This document shows, in pieces, positions 1-7,971 of a DNA stretch of 18,110 nucleotides. The position numbers and the translations under genes were made by a program. The notes below the pieces were generated by a model. That model was not told the DNA's origin, searched no databases, and was given only the letters and a program-made list of their open reading frames with translations. Source of the DNA: Bacteroidota bacterium. Lineage in GTDB: Bacteria; Bacteroidota; Bacteroidia; Bacteroidales; Lentimicrobiaceae. Numbering within the stretch: position 1 is the stretch's first letter; every line of letters begins with the position of its first letter. Where the stretch lies: NCBI GenBank assembly GCA_023441805.1, contig JAEZNO010000006.1:1-18110 (forward strand), written 5' to 3'.

Positions 1-58
1 TAAAAAAAGCTGTTGAAAATGAGGATAACTCTGCGAGTTATCTCCCATTTCCAACAGC
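1..58 (-). terminator. Strong rho-independent terminator, minus strand
   Basis: Positions 9-31 and 35-58 form a long hairpin: about 21 paired bases, two A/C mismatches, one bulged base and a 3-nt loop. Read on the minus strand it is followed directly by a run of seven T (complement of 2-8), the classic intrinsic-terminator layout. No T-run follows it on the plus strand. It lies about 255 bp beyond the stop of the minus-strand antiterminator gene, so it could end that leftward transcript. If the sequence at 100-126 is an IS end, the hairpin could instead lie inside that element and shield it from outside transcription. Confidence 0.7.
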
Positions 59-99
59 ATCATCATTAATGAAAAAAAAGTAATAATTTTAGTAAAAAA

Positions 100-126
100 T
101 CGGTCAACGTTATTTAGGCATTGACC
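100..126. mobile_element. Possible right end of an IS3-like element lying to the left
   Basis: The reverse complement of this stretch shares TGCCTAAA, then TTGACC a few bases later, then a T-rich run, with the IS-like terminus at 17986 onward. The two are in inverted orientation, as the two ends of IS elements of one type would be. The match is imperfect, with small gaps, and no transposase codons can be seen in bases 1-99. This may be a diverged or decayed end. Confidence 0.25.
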
Positions 127-178
127 TTTAGGCATTGACCACTAATCACTAATCACTAATCACTAATCACTAATCACT
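113..178. repeat. Tandem repeats of 14 bp (x2) and 7 bp (x5)
   Basis: TTTAGGCATTGACC occurs twice back to back (113-126 and 127-140). It is followed without a gap by five exact copies of ACTAATC (141-175) and a partial sixth (176-178). Both blocks have a period of 7 or a multiple of 7. The units are too short and lack spacers, so this is not a CRISPR array. The rest of 1-313, apart from the terminator and the 283-310 repeats, shows no convincing gene. Confidence 0.9.
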
Positions 179-282
179 GGCTCGTCCTAAATTTTGTTTA
201 CAGTTTTTGGGTTAGTACTGTATTTAATTGACATTTCATTTTAATGATAATGGGCAATGTTGAGGAGTGAGGGTGAGGTTAC

Positions 283-310
283 GCTGAACTCTGAACCCGG
301 AACGCTGAAC
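283..310. repeat. Degenerate heptamer array (NNNGAAC x4)
   Basis: Four consecutive 7-mers share the phase GAAC at their 3' end: GCTGAAC, TCTGAAC, CCGGAAC, GCTGAAC. They lie immediately beyond the stop codon of the antiterminator gene. The same GCTGAAC unit recurs at 10807-10846 and beside the IS66 ends, so it is a dispersed intergenic repeat type in this genome. Confidence 0.75.
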
Positions 311-313
311 GCG

Positions 314-820
314 TTATATCCTTGCCGCTATAACCTTTTTATCAAGCTCAAACACCATCCCCTGCCCGATCTCATCTAATCGTACCAAGACTTTGTGACT
401 ACCTTTATATTGAATTAGCTCGCCTTTTATACCCATCAGGTGGCCGGCAATGATCTCTATCTTCTCGCCTACCTCAATCTTATCATGAACTACATCGATT
501 TCTTCGCATACAAAGGTGATTTTCCGGATTGCATCAATCTGATGATCAGGTATGCATACTGCTTTGCCTTCAAAGGTTATGAACCCGACCAGCTGTCCCT
601 CAATGCGAACCTTGTTCTGCAAGTGCTCTTCGATATGGACAAAAATATAGGATGTAAATAAGGGAACCGTTACCGTCTTTAGCCTGTCCGACCACTTACG
701 GCGTTCCTTACGCAATGGAAGATATGCTTCAAAACCTGCTGATTCAAGTCTCTGTAAACTTATCTTTTCAGCTCTTGGCTTAGTGTAACAGGCATACCAG
801 TGCTTCTTTCTGACGTCCAT
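314..820 (-). CDS. UpxY-like transcription antiterminator (NusG paralog)
   Basis: This is a specialised NusG-family elongation factor expected to bind RNA polymerase and prevent early termination in long polysaccharide operons. Its N-terminal NGN domain spans roughly residues 5-105, opening with WYACYTKPRAE and containing VPLFTSYIFVH; a KOW-type domain follows at about 115-165 (IEVGEKIEIIAGHLMGIKGE). Length (about 168 aa) fits Bacteroidota UpxY-type proteins. I chose the ATG at 818-820; an in-frame TTG at 824-826 is an alternative. The gene begins about 10 bases after the stop of the deacetylase-like gene, so the two are probably cotranscribed. UpxY-type genes usually lead their operon, whereas here the gene is last before a strong terminator. 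Family assignment is confident; the target operon is inferred. Confidence 0.88.
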   Translation of the reverse strand: MDVRKKHWYACYTKPRAEKISLQRLESAGFEAYLPLRKERRKWSDRLKTVTVPLFTSYIFVHIEEHLQNKVRIEGQLVGFITFEGKAVCIPDHQIDAIRKITFVCEEIDVVHDKIEVGEKIEIIAGHLMGIKGELIQYKGSHKVLVRLDEIGQGMVFELDKKVIAARI

Positions 821-829
821 ACGCAATCA

Positions 830-2203
830 TTACCGTGTTCCATACTCAAGCATCTCTTCATAAACTGATGTCCACCCTTTCCATCTTCTCCATTCTGAAA
901 GTGACTCGTTATGGAACAAGCTTATGAAAGTGCCGCCAAACTCTCTTACAGTGTCAATCAAAGGACGGATAATCTGCATCGAGCCTTCTGCTTCTATTTT
1001 CATATAATCACGCAGGGTTCCGTCCATTACCATAAACGGATGTATAGTCAAATCGGTTGAGCGTTCCATTTCAAGATCATACCACCTGAAAGGCATACAG
1101 ATACCTGCCCTGAAACCGGGTTCGGATGCATAGCCCATTGTGTAATCATCACTTATATCCTGCGAAATCAGGCTTCTGTAAGTGTCGGGCATATGGAGCT
1201 TCAGGAAGTGCTGCCTTGAACTTGTAACCTCACGATGCAATACACGCGAGAGCCCGATAATCTCACTTTGCAGTATCTGATCATTTCTATATGATGCGTA
1301 TGACGGGTGAATGCCAACATCTCCCTCATCGCCCAGCGACTTGATGAGCTCCTGGAAAGGAATGTTATTAACGGGTGTGTTCTTATCGAATTCACCATAT
1401 CCGGCAAAAAGTATGAAGAAATGTGGCCTGAGGCCGTACTTCTTATGCAGTGAATGCATGAACTCAAATGTATCGAAAGGATCATTCTCAAGCTTCAGCA
1501 GTGACCGGTACCTGCGTTTTATACTATCAAAATCCATAACCCTTAAGTCTTTCAGAAAGCCGCCCAGACTCCTGTAAAGTCCTTTGTGCCTGAATGCCCA
1601 TGCGGCATCTATGTCAATTGTAGGGACAAAGTTGAAGATGTGCTCCTTAAGTTTGAGATTAGGGTATATGCCTGTCAACAGCTTGCCAAATTCCCTTACC
1701 CACACGTTTACCACAGGCACCTGATGAAACCCTTTTTGCTTTGCAAGTGAATGTGACGATGAAAAGCGGCCATGCTCATCTCTTATAAACGGCAGGTACT
1801 CTTCGTACCGAGTAACCATGTAAAATACAGCCGAGAAGATATCGAATGGCAGACAGGTTTCGCGTGTATAAATGGGGAAAAGGGCCTTGGTTCCCTGAAA
1901 ATCAATTGCATTAACCTGATGGTTATTGATCCCCCGCTCGCTCATCAACCCGGCAGGCACTACATGGCATTCCTTTCCTGAAACAGGCCTGCTGTTGTAA
2001 CAAATCCTTGCCATGGGGGCATTGATAAATTCATCAATATCAGCAGTTATCTGATATTTCAATCCCAGGATTTGCTCAAGTATAAGAGTGCAGGTGTACT
2101 TTAAACGGGGTGTTATGCCTGTTGCATAAACAAGCATTTCAGGCTTCTTAACATTAACCCTGACCTTCTGATTGCTTACTTCGGTTTGCCCGTTATCATT
2201 CAT
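830..2203 (-). CDS. Polysaccharide deacetylase-family protein with Bacteroidota N-terminal domain
   Basis: This 457-residue protein resembles Bacteroidota proteins that join an N-terminal DUF7033-like domain (about 20-190) to a carbohydrate-esterase-4/NodB-type fold. The deacetylase half starts with FVPTIDIDAAW, placing candidate metal-site aspartates at D197 and D199, followed by GDVGIHPSY with H299 and ending in FISLFHNE. Such proteins are expected to deacetylate N-acetylated sugars in surface polysaccharide, but the metal triad is not canonical by eye and the substrate is unknown. No signal peptide is visible, suggesting a cytoplasmic or peripheral location. Its ATG overlaps the stop of the upstream ABC permease gene by 8 bases, and the antiterminator gene follows closely, so the three probably form one transcript. 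Confidence 0.8.
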   Translation of the reverse strand: MNDNGQTEVSNQKVRVNVKKPEMLVYATGITPRLKYTCTLILEQILGLKYQITADIDEFINAPMARICYNSRPVSGKECHVVPAGLMSERGINNHQVNAIDFQGTKALFPIYTRETCLPFDIFSAVFYMVTRYEEYLPFIRDEHGRFSSSHSLAKQKGFHQVPVVNVWVREFGKLLTGIYPNLKLKEHIFNFVPTIDIDAAWAFRHKGLYRSLGGFLKDLRVMDFDSIKRRYRSLLKLENDPFDTFEFMHSLHKKYGLRPHFFILFAGYGEFDKNTPVNNIPFQELIKSLGDEGDVGIHPSYASYRNDQILQSEIIGLSRVLHREVTSSRQHFLKLHMPDTYRSLISQDISDDYTMGYASEPGFRAGICMPFRWYDLEMERSTDLTIHPFMVMDGTLRDYMKIEAEGSMQIIRPLIDTVREFGGTFISLFHNESLSEWRRWKGWTSVYEEMLEYGTR

Positions 2204-3434
2204 ATCTTAATGATTCTACAGGATCAAGAGCTGCCGCTTTAATGGCAGGGACTATTCCTGAAACTATTGCCACCAGGAAACAGAGTGAAACCCCCAAAAG
2301 TATCCATATCCACGGAATGATAAAACCTGCCTTGATAATCATCGAGAGTACATTGCCTATTGCTATGCCCAGTATAATTCCTGCAATCCCACCGATCTGA
2401 CCAATAACAATAGCCTCAATGAGAAACTGATTTCGGATGATTCTTTTGTTGGCTCCCATTGCTTTGCGTATTCCTATCTCACGTGTGCGCTCTGTGACTG
2501 ATACCAGCATTATATTCATCAAACCGATTGCGGCACCAAACAGTGTAATCACTCCGATTACCGTGGCTGCCAGTCGCAGATACTTTAAGTTATCAAACAG
2601 CATGGTGGAGAGCTGGTCACTTTTGGTGATTTCAAAAGGATCTTCATCAGTGGTGCGGGCATTTCTGATAACTCTCATCAGACCGTAAGCCTCACCTATT
2701 GCCGCCTCCATCCGGATGGGATCAGCAGGCATGACATTTATTGAGAATGATGCATTTGGCGATGAATATACCTGGCGCACATTTGTTACCGGCAGCAAAC
2801 ACAGGTTATCCTGTCCCGTTAAACTTGCCCCTTTTGATTTAAGCACTCCAATAACCTTATACTTCGCAGGACCTACGCTTATTACTTTATCAATGGGATC
2901 ACTTATATTTGGAAAAATCTTATTTGAAACTTCCGAACTTATAATAACTACATGACTGCCGTAGAATATCTCATTGAATGTGAAATTGCGCCCGCGCTCC
3001 AGCTCATAACCTGATGTGGCCATGTAATTCTCATCGGTGCCTATTACCGGGACGTTTGGATGTGTTTTATTCGATCCGTACTTAATGGTTGCATTGTGAG
3101 TGGCAAACATATAAACCGACACCTCTGCGGGGAATTTATAATCCTGCCTGAATTCCATTGCCTCCTGCCATGAAATCACCCTGTTGTTCTTAGCCAGCGA
3201 TTTCTTTGATGCCCCTTCCATCCTGATCTGCCGGTTGCGAATCGTGAAAGTGTTGGCACCCATCATGGTGAAGTTCTTATTCAGATAAAAGCGGATTGCC
3301 TCAATTGATGTAAGTATCCCAACCAGTGCCATTATGCCAAAAGCAATAATGAGTATGGTTAACACACTCCTGGTCATGTGCGAGCGAATTGAATCGAGCG
3401 ATATCTTTATGTTTTCACTGACCAGTATTTTCAT
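2196..3434 (-). CDS. MacB/FtsX-family ABC transporter permease
   Basis: This is an inner-membrane permease of the MacB type, in which a periplasmic domain sits between transmembrane helix 1 and three C-terminal helices. Helix 1 lies at about residues 19-46, the periplasmic MacB-like core domain at about 50-280, and the last helices at about 287-312, 343-368 and 373-400. The cytoplasmic loop VTERTREIGIRKAMGA is the hallmark of the FtsX/MacB family and contacts the ATPase. The 412-aa length is normal for the family. These permeases drive mechanotransmission, lipoprotein release or efflux rather than classic import. No cognate ATPase gene is present in the window, so the partner must lie elsewhere. 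It overlaps the downstream deacetylase-like gene by 8 bases and lies 49 bases after upp. Confidence 0.92.
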   Translation of the reverse strand: MKILVSENIKISLDSIRSHMTRSVLTILIIAFGIMALVGILTSIEAIRFYLNKNFTMMGANTFTIRNRQIRMEGASKKSLAKNNRVISWQEAMEFRQDYKFPAEVSVYMFATHNATIKYGSNKTHPNVPVIGTDENYMATSGYELERGRNFTFNEIFYGSHVVIISSEVSNKIFPNISDPIDKVISVGPAKYKVIGVLKSKGASLTGQDNLCLLPVTNVRQVYSSPNASFSINVMPADPIRMEAAIGEAYGLMRVIRNARTTDEDPFEITKSDQLSTMLFDNLKYLRLAATVIGVITLFGAAIGLMNIMLVSVTERTREIGIRKAMGANKRIIRNQFLIEAIVIGQIGGIAGIILGIAIGNVLSMIIKAGFIIPWIWILLGVSLCFLVAIVSGIVPAIKAAALDPVESLRYE

Positions 3435-3483
3435 CTATACTGTGATTAAGGTATTTCAACAGAAGAAAGCAAGCTGAGCAAGG

Positions 3484-4134
3484 CTATAATTTAGCACCAA
3501 AAGCAAGATCACCGGCATCTCCCAATCCGGGTACAATGTAAGCCTGTGCGGTAAGCTCATCATCAATTGCACCCACCCACAGTGTCACTTCATCCTGCGG
3601 CAAGTTCTTACGCATATATTCAACTCCCTCCATACTTGCAATGAGTGCAACTATATGAGTGTGCCTCGGACGGCCCTTTCGCAGTAACGCATTGTAACTC
3701 AACACCAGCGACATACCGGTGGCAAGCATCGGATCGCAGAGGATAACCATCCTGTCGGTCAACTGAGGTCCTGAAACATACTCTACCTGTACATCAAAAC
3801 TCCCATCTTTTCTGTGTCTGCGATATGCTGATACAAAGGCATTGTCCGATTTATCGTAAACCTTCAGCATACCCAGGTGCATTGGCAGTCCAGCACGAAG
3901 TATTGAAGCTATTACAGGATATTCCTTCAATACAGGCATCTCTACCACACCCAGCGGTGTAGATATCTCGGTTGTACGATATTCTAACTCTTTGCTGATT
4001 TCATATCCAACTATAGATGCTATCCGATCCATATTAGTCCGAAACCTGAGACTGTCGACCTGGATGACAGAGTCGCGCATTTCCGACAGGTATTGATTAA
4101 AGATGGAGGTCTGCGCACCAATGTTTTTTACCAT
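3484..4134 (-). CDS. upp: Uracil phosphoribosyltransferase
   Basis: This enzyme salvages uracil by condensing it with PRPP to give UMP in the cytoplasm. The 216-residue protein has the type I phosphoribosyltransferase signature VILCDPMLATGMSL around residues 131-144, an upstream SILRAGLPM segment, and the uracil-binding C-terminus GLGDAGDLAFGAK. The length fits the family, and the ATG at 4132-4134 gives a normal N-terminus. It is a housekeeping gene within an otherwise surface-polysaccharide neighbourhood. UMP feeds UDP-sugar pools, so a loose metabolic link is possible, but simple co-location is more likely. A promoter-like TATATTTG lies 23 bases upstream of the start, so it may have its own promoter. 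Confidence 0.96.
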   Translation of the reverse strand: MVKNIGAQTSIFNQYLSEMRDSVIQVDSLRFRTNMDRIASIVGYEISKELEYRTTEISTPLGVVEMPVLKEYPVIASILRAGLPMHLGMLKVYDKSDNAFVSAYRRHRKDGSFDVQVEYVSGPQLTDRMVILCDPMLATGMSLVLSYNALLRKGRPRHTHIVALIASMEGVEYMRKNLPQDEVTLWVGAIDDELTAQAYIVPGLGDAGDLAFGAKL

Positions 4135-4156
4135 GGAGTTGATTTTTGTTAGTGAA

Positions 4157-4164
4157 CAAATATA
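4157..4164 (-). promoter_or_regulatory. Candidate Bacteroidota -7 element for upp
   Basis: The minus strand reads TATATTTG, an exact match to the TAnnTTTG -7 consensus of Bacteroidota primary promoters, 23 bases before the upp ATG. No clear TTTG -33 element is visible at the expected distance. Confidence 0.4.
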
Positions 4165-4177
4165 TGAAATATTTCAT
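4164..4177. promoter_or_regulatory. Perfect 14-bp palindrome next to the upp promoter
   Basis: ATGAAATATTTCAT is its own reverse complement and abuts the candidate -7 element, on the side where the spacer to -33 would lie. It could be a dimeric operator. AT-rich palindromes also arise by chance, so the functional claim is weak. Confidence 0.25.
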
Positions 4178-4248
4178 CACCTAAGGATAGTGTGTTGTTT
4201 TCCACTCTAACAACTATCTTTTCACTAATCTGTTCAATCAACTCGCTC

Positions 4249-5922
4249 CTAAAAATCATCGTACCGGTTAAACACGGCCGACCTGAAGCTAAATACGATG
4301 AATGTTGATGATGTTTCGCTGAGTGCCGATTTCTCGCTTCGCAGTGTGAGCGTGGCACTGAACGACAGGTTTGTTGCAGGATTGATAAGCCATCCGGCCG
4401 TTAAATCATGCTGCAGCAAAGTGGTTTTCAGCCCCTGCCCTATCTTGTTGTCAAATTCAGATACATAATCGTAGTATGATCTGAATAAATCGTGCCCGAA
4501 ATTCAAACCTGCCGTGTCGGCACCATACTGCGCGTAAACCATTTTGTAGTCGAAGCGCCACCTTGTTATTCTCTTATCGGCAATCAGAACCACCTCTCTG
4601 AAGTTGGCTCCCTGCGGGTGTGCCAGCGGCTGGTTGTAATGCGCATAGTTCTGAAGATGTGTGTTGTGGGCATAAGTATATGGCCTTACATGATTGTACT
4701 CCGCCTGAAGATACAGGTTCGGCACATTAAAGGGATCAAAACTCTTAACACCAACCTGCAATCCGTGCTTGTTTGCCCACCAGCCGTCGCCTTTAATTAC
4801 ATGCTCAAGCTTAAACTCATCAAGCATAAGCTGTCCGTACAGTATGTTCTTCCTTAATACGGTTACTCTTACCGATCCTCCCAGTAATGCATTATCGGGC
4901 GAACCAAGCGAGAATTCTACGGGACGGTAAAATATTACAGGATTGAGATATTGCAGTTCGAACCCTCGCTGACCGGTTGAATCGGATGCCTGCCATATTA
5001 TCGATTCAAATAACCCTATGTTGAGCCAGGGAAACACATTCCAGCTCAGGTAATGGGTGGTTGAGTATTTCTTTGCCCACGGATGCCATTTACCCTTGGG
5101 TGCCATGATGTCCTGATGCTGACTGAATAAATTGAGATATTGCAGATGCCATACTTTGGTGTTTATGGCAAGATAAGGATAGTTGAAGGCAACATCCGAC
5201 AACAAAACCGACCTGTAACCGTCACCAATAAAGTTCTTCCCGTGACCTAACCTGAAGTTGAAGTACTTTGAGGGCGAATACGAAATATGCCCCTCGGCAA
5301 ATGCATAATCAAATCCGTTGTTCCTGAATAGCTTATACATTGCCTGCCCGGGAACAACATGCAGTTCCCTTGTCTTGCTGTCCATCCATGTTTGCAGTAC
5401 TGCCTGGGTTTCATAAAATGCAGAGTAAAAGGCAAATTGCTTCCCAATTGCCCCTTCGGCCCTGATTCCCCTTGTGTTTGTCCATGTGCCTTTCTGCTTC
5501 CACTTGTTATTCCCATCCTCAGCGCTGCCCCCGTTAAATGTACTGCCGTCAAAAATCAGCATATCAGTGCTTTCCCTACCCGCTTCAAAACAAAACATCG
5601 GGTCAATCCGTAGTTTAAACCCCATGGTGTCAACCCGTATCAGCGACTCATAAAAAAGCTTGCTCTTAATCCGCCCTTTTATTGTCTTACCTGTTTTGAA
5701 GTGATATTTCGACAGTATTTCATCAAAAAATACTTCAGTGCTGTCGGTTTCAACAACCATCGGATATATGGGATGATACTGTTTGCCCTGATTTATGAAA
5801 TGACGCTCATGCTCAATGCGCAATTGCTTGTCAAACGGAAGTACCGACTGTGCGTAAGTGCCGGTGGCGAATGTTGCTGCAAGCAGAAGCAACCATATTC
5901 TAACTCTCACTGTTAACTGCAT
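4249..5922 (-). CDS. Outer-membrane beta-barrel, capsule assembly Wzi / gliding RemB-like
   Basis: This 557-residue secreted protein has a clear signal peptide (about 1-24, hydrophobic LLLLAATFAT core, cleavage after TYA) and then long stretches of alternating polar and aromatic residues typical of outer-membrane strands. The segment NFRLGHGKNFIGDGYRSVLL and nearby aromatic repeats resemble the Wzi capsule-assembly barrel and the Flavobacterium gliding-associated RemB group. The likely role is anchoring or handling surface polysaccharide at the outer membrane. The protein ends in an aromatic-rich segment closing on Phe, as barrels often do. Its ATG lies inside the end of the upstream capD gene (23-base overlap), implying translational coupling and joint function. 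Whether it serves capsule assembly or motility cannot be decided from sequence alone. Confidence 0.75.
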   Translation of the reverse strand: MQLTVRVRIWLLLLAATFATGTYAQSVLPFDKQLRIEHERHFINQGKQYHPIYPMVVETDSTEVFFDEILSKYHFKTGKTIKGRIKSKLFYESLIRVDTMGFKLRIDPMFCFEAGRESTDMLIFDGSTFNGGSAEDGNNKWKQKGTWTNTRGIRAEGAIGKQFAFYSAFYETQAVLQTWMDSKTRELHVVPGQAMYKLFRNNGFDYAFAEGHISYSPSKYFNFRLGHGKNFIGDGYRSVLLSDVAFNYPYLAINTKVWHLQYLNLFSQHQDIMAPKGKWHPWAKKYSTTHYLSWNVFPWLNIGLFESIIWQASDSTGQRGFELQYLNPVIFYRPVEFSLGSPDNALLGGSVRVTVLRKNILYGQLMLDEFKLEHVIKGDGWWANKHGLQVGVKSFDPFNVPNLYLQAEYNHVRPYTYAHNTHLQNYAHYNQPLAHPQGANFREVVLIADKRITRWRFDYKMVYAQYGADTAGLNFGHDLFRSYYDYVSEFDNKIGQGLKTTLLQHDLTAGWLINPATNLSFSATLTLRSEKSALSETSSTFIVFSFRSAVFNRYDDF

Positions 5923-7897
5923 TGTTTAGGGTATATGCGGCTGTATTCAGCACAGCAGCGGCCGGCTCACTCTTTACATCCAGCTTCTGGTAAATTGAAT
6001 TGTTGCTCTTAAATTCAGGCACCATAACCTTTAATGCCGCAACCAGCTGCATCTTGTTGCCGGTTTGTGTTGCATCGCCTAATTTAGATAAATATTCCAG
6101 AACCGAAATGTAACGGTTGTAGCGCACTTTGGCTATTGATATCTTGGGATGATGTGTAGCCTGACATAATTCCTTATCGTACAGCAACTCTTCGTAGAGT
6201 TTCTCGCCTGGACGCAACCCTGTGTAGGCTATCTTAATATCCTTATCGGGTTCAAGCCCGCTCAGGCGAATCATATTATATGCCAGATCGGATATCCTCA
6301 CGGGCTTACCCATATCAAACATAAATATCTCACCCCCGTTGCCCATTGTGCCGGCCTCAAGCACAAGCTGACATGCCTCGGGTATTGTCATGAAATAACG
6401 GGTTATCTCAGGATGGGTAACGGTAACCGGTCCTCCTGCTGCTATCTGTTTCTCAAACAACGGTATCACCGAACCGTTGCTGCCAAGCACATTGCCAAAA
6501 CGAGTGGTGATGAACTTCGTGTAATTCGTTTTCTCGTGATTCAGGCTCTGTATGTAGATCTCGGCTGCACGCTTTGTGGCTCCCATAACATTGGTGGGAT
6601 TCACCGCCTTGTCGGTCGATATCATCACAAACCGCTCGACCCCGAACTTCGATGCCAGGTCGGCCACATTCTTTGTTCCGAATATGTTTACCCTCACTGC
6701 CTCAAACGGATTCAGCTCCATCAGCGGCACATGCTTATATGCGGCTGCATGGTAAATTATCTCGGGATGATAAGTCTCAAATATTCCCGGCAACAGGTTC
6801 TTATCGCCAACATTGGTGAGGAAAAACACACACCTGTCGGCCATATGAGGGAAGCGTTCACGCAGCTCATTCTCCAGCTCATACATCGGAGTCTCGGCCT
6901 GATCAATCATTATCAGAGTGCCAACCCTCAACTGGCACAGCTGCCTTACTATCTCGCTGCCGATGCTGCCGGCTGCTCCCGTTACCATCACTCGCTTGTC
7001 CTCAAGATGTTCAAACAGATGCTGGCTGTCGAGCCTTATCTCGCTTCGCTGCAGCAAATCGGTAATCTTTACCCTGCTTATCTGCTTAGCCGACAGCTTT
7101 CCGTTTATCCAGGTACTAACAGGAGGTATCTCTTTAACTTCAAGATGTGTTTGCAGCAACAGCCCTTCAATAATCTCGCGCTTACGCTCCAATTCAATAT
7201 TCTGTATGGCAAAGATTATTTCATGTATGTTGTTGTGATCAAGAAACTTCTTATTGAGAATGCCAGTTGAAAATACGGGTACTCCCTCAATTGATTTGCC
7301 GACTTTGCCCGAATGATTGTCAACAAAGCCCACAACCCTTATCCGGTTATCGTGATCATTTATAAGTACATTTTTGGTAATTATGCCTGCCTGACCTGCC
7401 CCGTAAATTAATACATTGTTTGCATAACCGTGACTCTTAAGCCAGTAATATACAAGCCTTATTGAGAACCTTGTGAATATAAACAGCACAATGCTAACCA
7501 GGAAGAATATTATAATAATGGCGTAGGGTACATGTGTAAGCAGATAATGATGATAAAAGTTATCGAGTATATTTATAATTAGCAACAGGCCCACCACGCA
7601 CGATATTGCCTTTACCACCTGTATTGCATCCCTGGCACCGGTATACCTTATAATGCTTTTATACAAGCCGGTTATGTAAAATGCAGGTAATGCAGTTAGC
7701 ACAACAAACACTATCTGATGAAACATGGTTGCCCTTATTTCATCGGTAAGCTGAAAGTTGTATCGAAGGGTGTAAGCAAAGGTAAACGAAAATACAATAA
7801 TGGTAAGGTCTTTGATAAGCACCAGCCATTGTGGTAGAAAACGCTCTTTTTGTAATAGAAGCAGATTACGTATGTAATTCTTGTAATTCAAAAGCAC
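5900..7897 (-). CDS. CapD/WbpM-family nucleotide-sugar 4,6-dehydratase (paralog 1)
   Basis: This membrane-anchored enzyme probably converts a UDP-N-acetylhexosamine (commonly UDP-GlcNAc) to its 4-keto-6-deoxy form for surface polysaccharide. About four N-terminal helices (20-160) precede a nucleotide-binding region (VLIYGAGQAG, about 160-290) and the catalytic short-chain dehydrogenase domain. That domain has TGAAGSIG at 306-313, STDK at 427-430 and MGATK at 438-442. The Met in place of the usual catalytic Tyr of MxxxK is typical of FlaA1/WbpM dehydratases. The length of 665 aa is normal. The start appears to be GTG (7895-7897); no better upstream ATG was seen. It overlaps the downstream Wzi/RemB-like gene by 23 bases and is a close paralog of 11405-13414. 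Confidence 0.9.
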   Translation of the reverse strand: MLLNYKNYIRNLLLLQKERFLPQWLVLIKDLTIIVFSFTFAYTLRYNFQLTDEIRATMFHQIVFVVLTALPAFYITGLYKSIIRYTGARDAIQVVKAISCVVGLLLIINILDNFYHHYLLTHVPYAIIIIFFLVSIVLFIFTRFSIRLVYYWLKSHGYANNVLIYGAGQAGIITKNVLINDHDNRIRVVGFVDNHSGKVGKSIEGVPVFSTGILNKKFLDHNNIHEIIFAIQNIELERKREIIEGLLLQTHLEVKEIPPVSTWINGKLSAKQISRVKITDLLQRSEIRLDSQHLFEHLEDKRVMVTGAAGSIGSEIVRQLCQLRVGTLIMIDQAETPMYELENELRERFPHMADRCVFFLTNVGDKNLLPGIFETYHPEIIYHAAAYKHVPLMELNPFEAVRVNIFGTKNVADLASKFGVERFVMISTDKAVNPTNVMGATKRAAEIYIQSLNHEKTNYTKFITTRFGNVLGSNGSVIPLFEKQIAAGGPVTVTHPEITRYFMTIPEACQLVLEAGTMGNGGEIFMFDMGKPVRISDLAYNMIRLSGLEPDKDIKIAYTGLRPGEKLYEELLYDKELCQATHHPKISIAKVRYNRYISVLEYLSKLGDATQTGNKMQLVAALKVMVPEFKSNNSIYQKLDVKSEPAAAVLNTAAYTLNNAVNSES

Positions 7898-7920
7898 CCG
7901 TTTTAGAAATTCGGAGAGGA

Positions 7921-7928
7921 CAAATTTA
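7921..7928 (-). promoter_or_regulatory. Candidate -7 element for capD paralog 1
   Basis: The minus strand reads TAAATTTG, matching TAnnTTTG, 23 bases before the GTG start and within the 74-bp gap after the exosortase gene. No convincing -33 TTTG was found. If active, it would uncouple capD1 and the Wzi/RemB-like gene from the exosortase transcript. Confidence 0.35.
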
Positions 7929-7971
7929 GTATAAAAAATCTTTGCGTTTTATTTTTCTATAAAATTTTACA

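Noticed and set aside
141..178. Possible CRISPR array
   Set aside because: The repeat unit is 7 bp with no spacers; it is a simple tandem repeat.
180..280. Possible second IS end or truncated transposase start
   Set aside because: The GGCTCGTCC start is vaguely IS-like, but there is no inverted partner and no transposase codons follow.
6413..7270. Long plus-strand open frame (285 codons) opposite capD1
   Set aside because: It is antisense to conserved catalytic motifs of a clear gene and its translation shows no coherent domain; it is a shadow frame.
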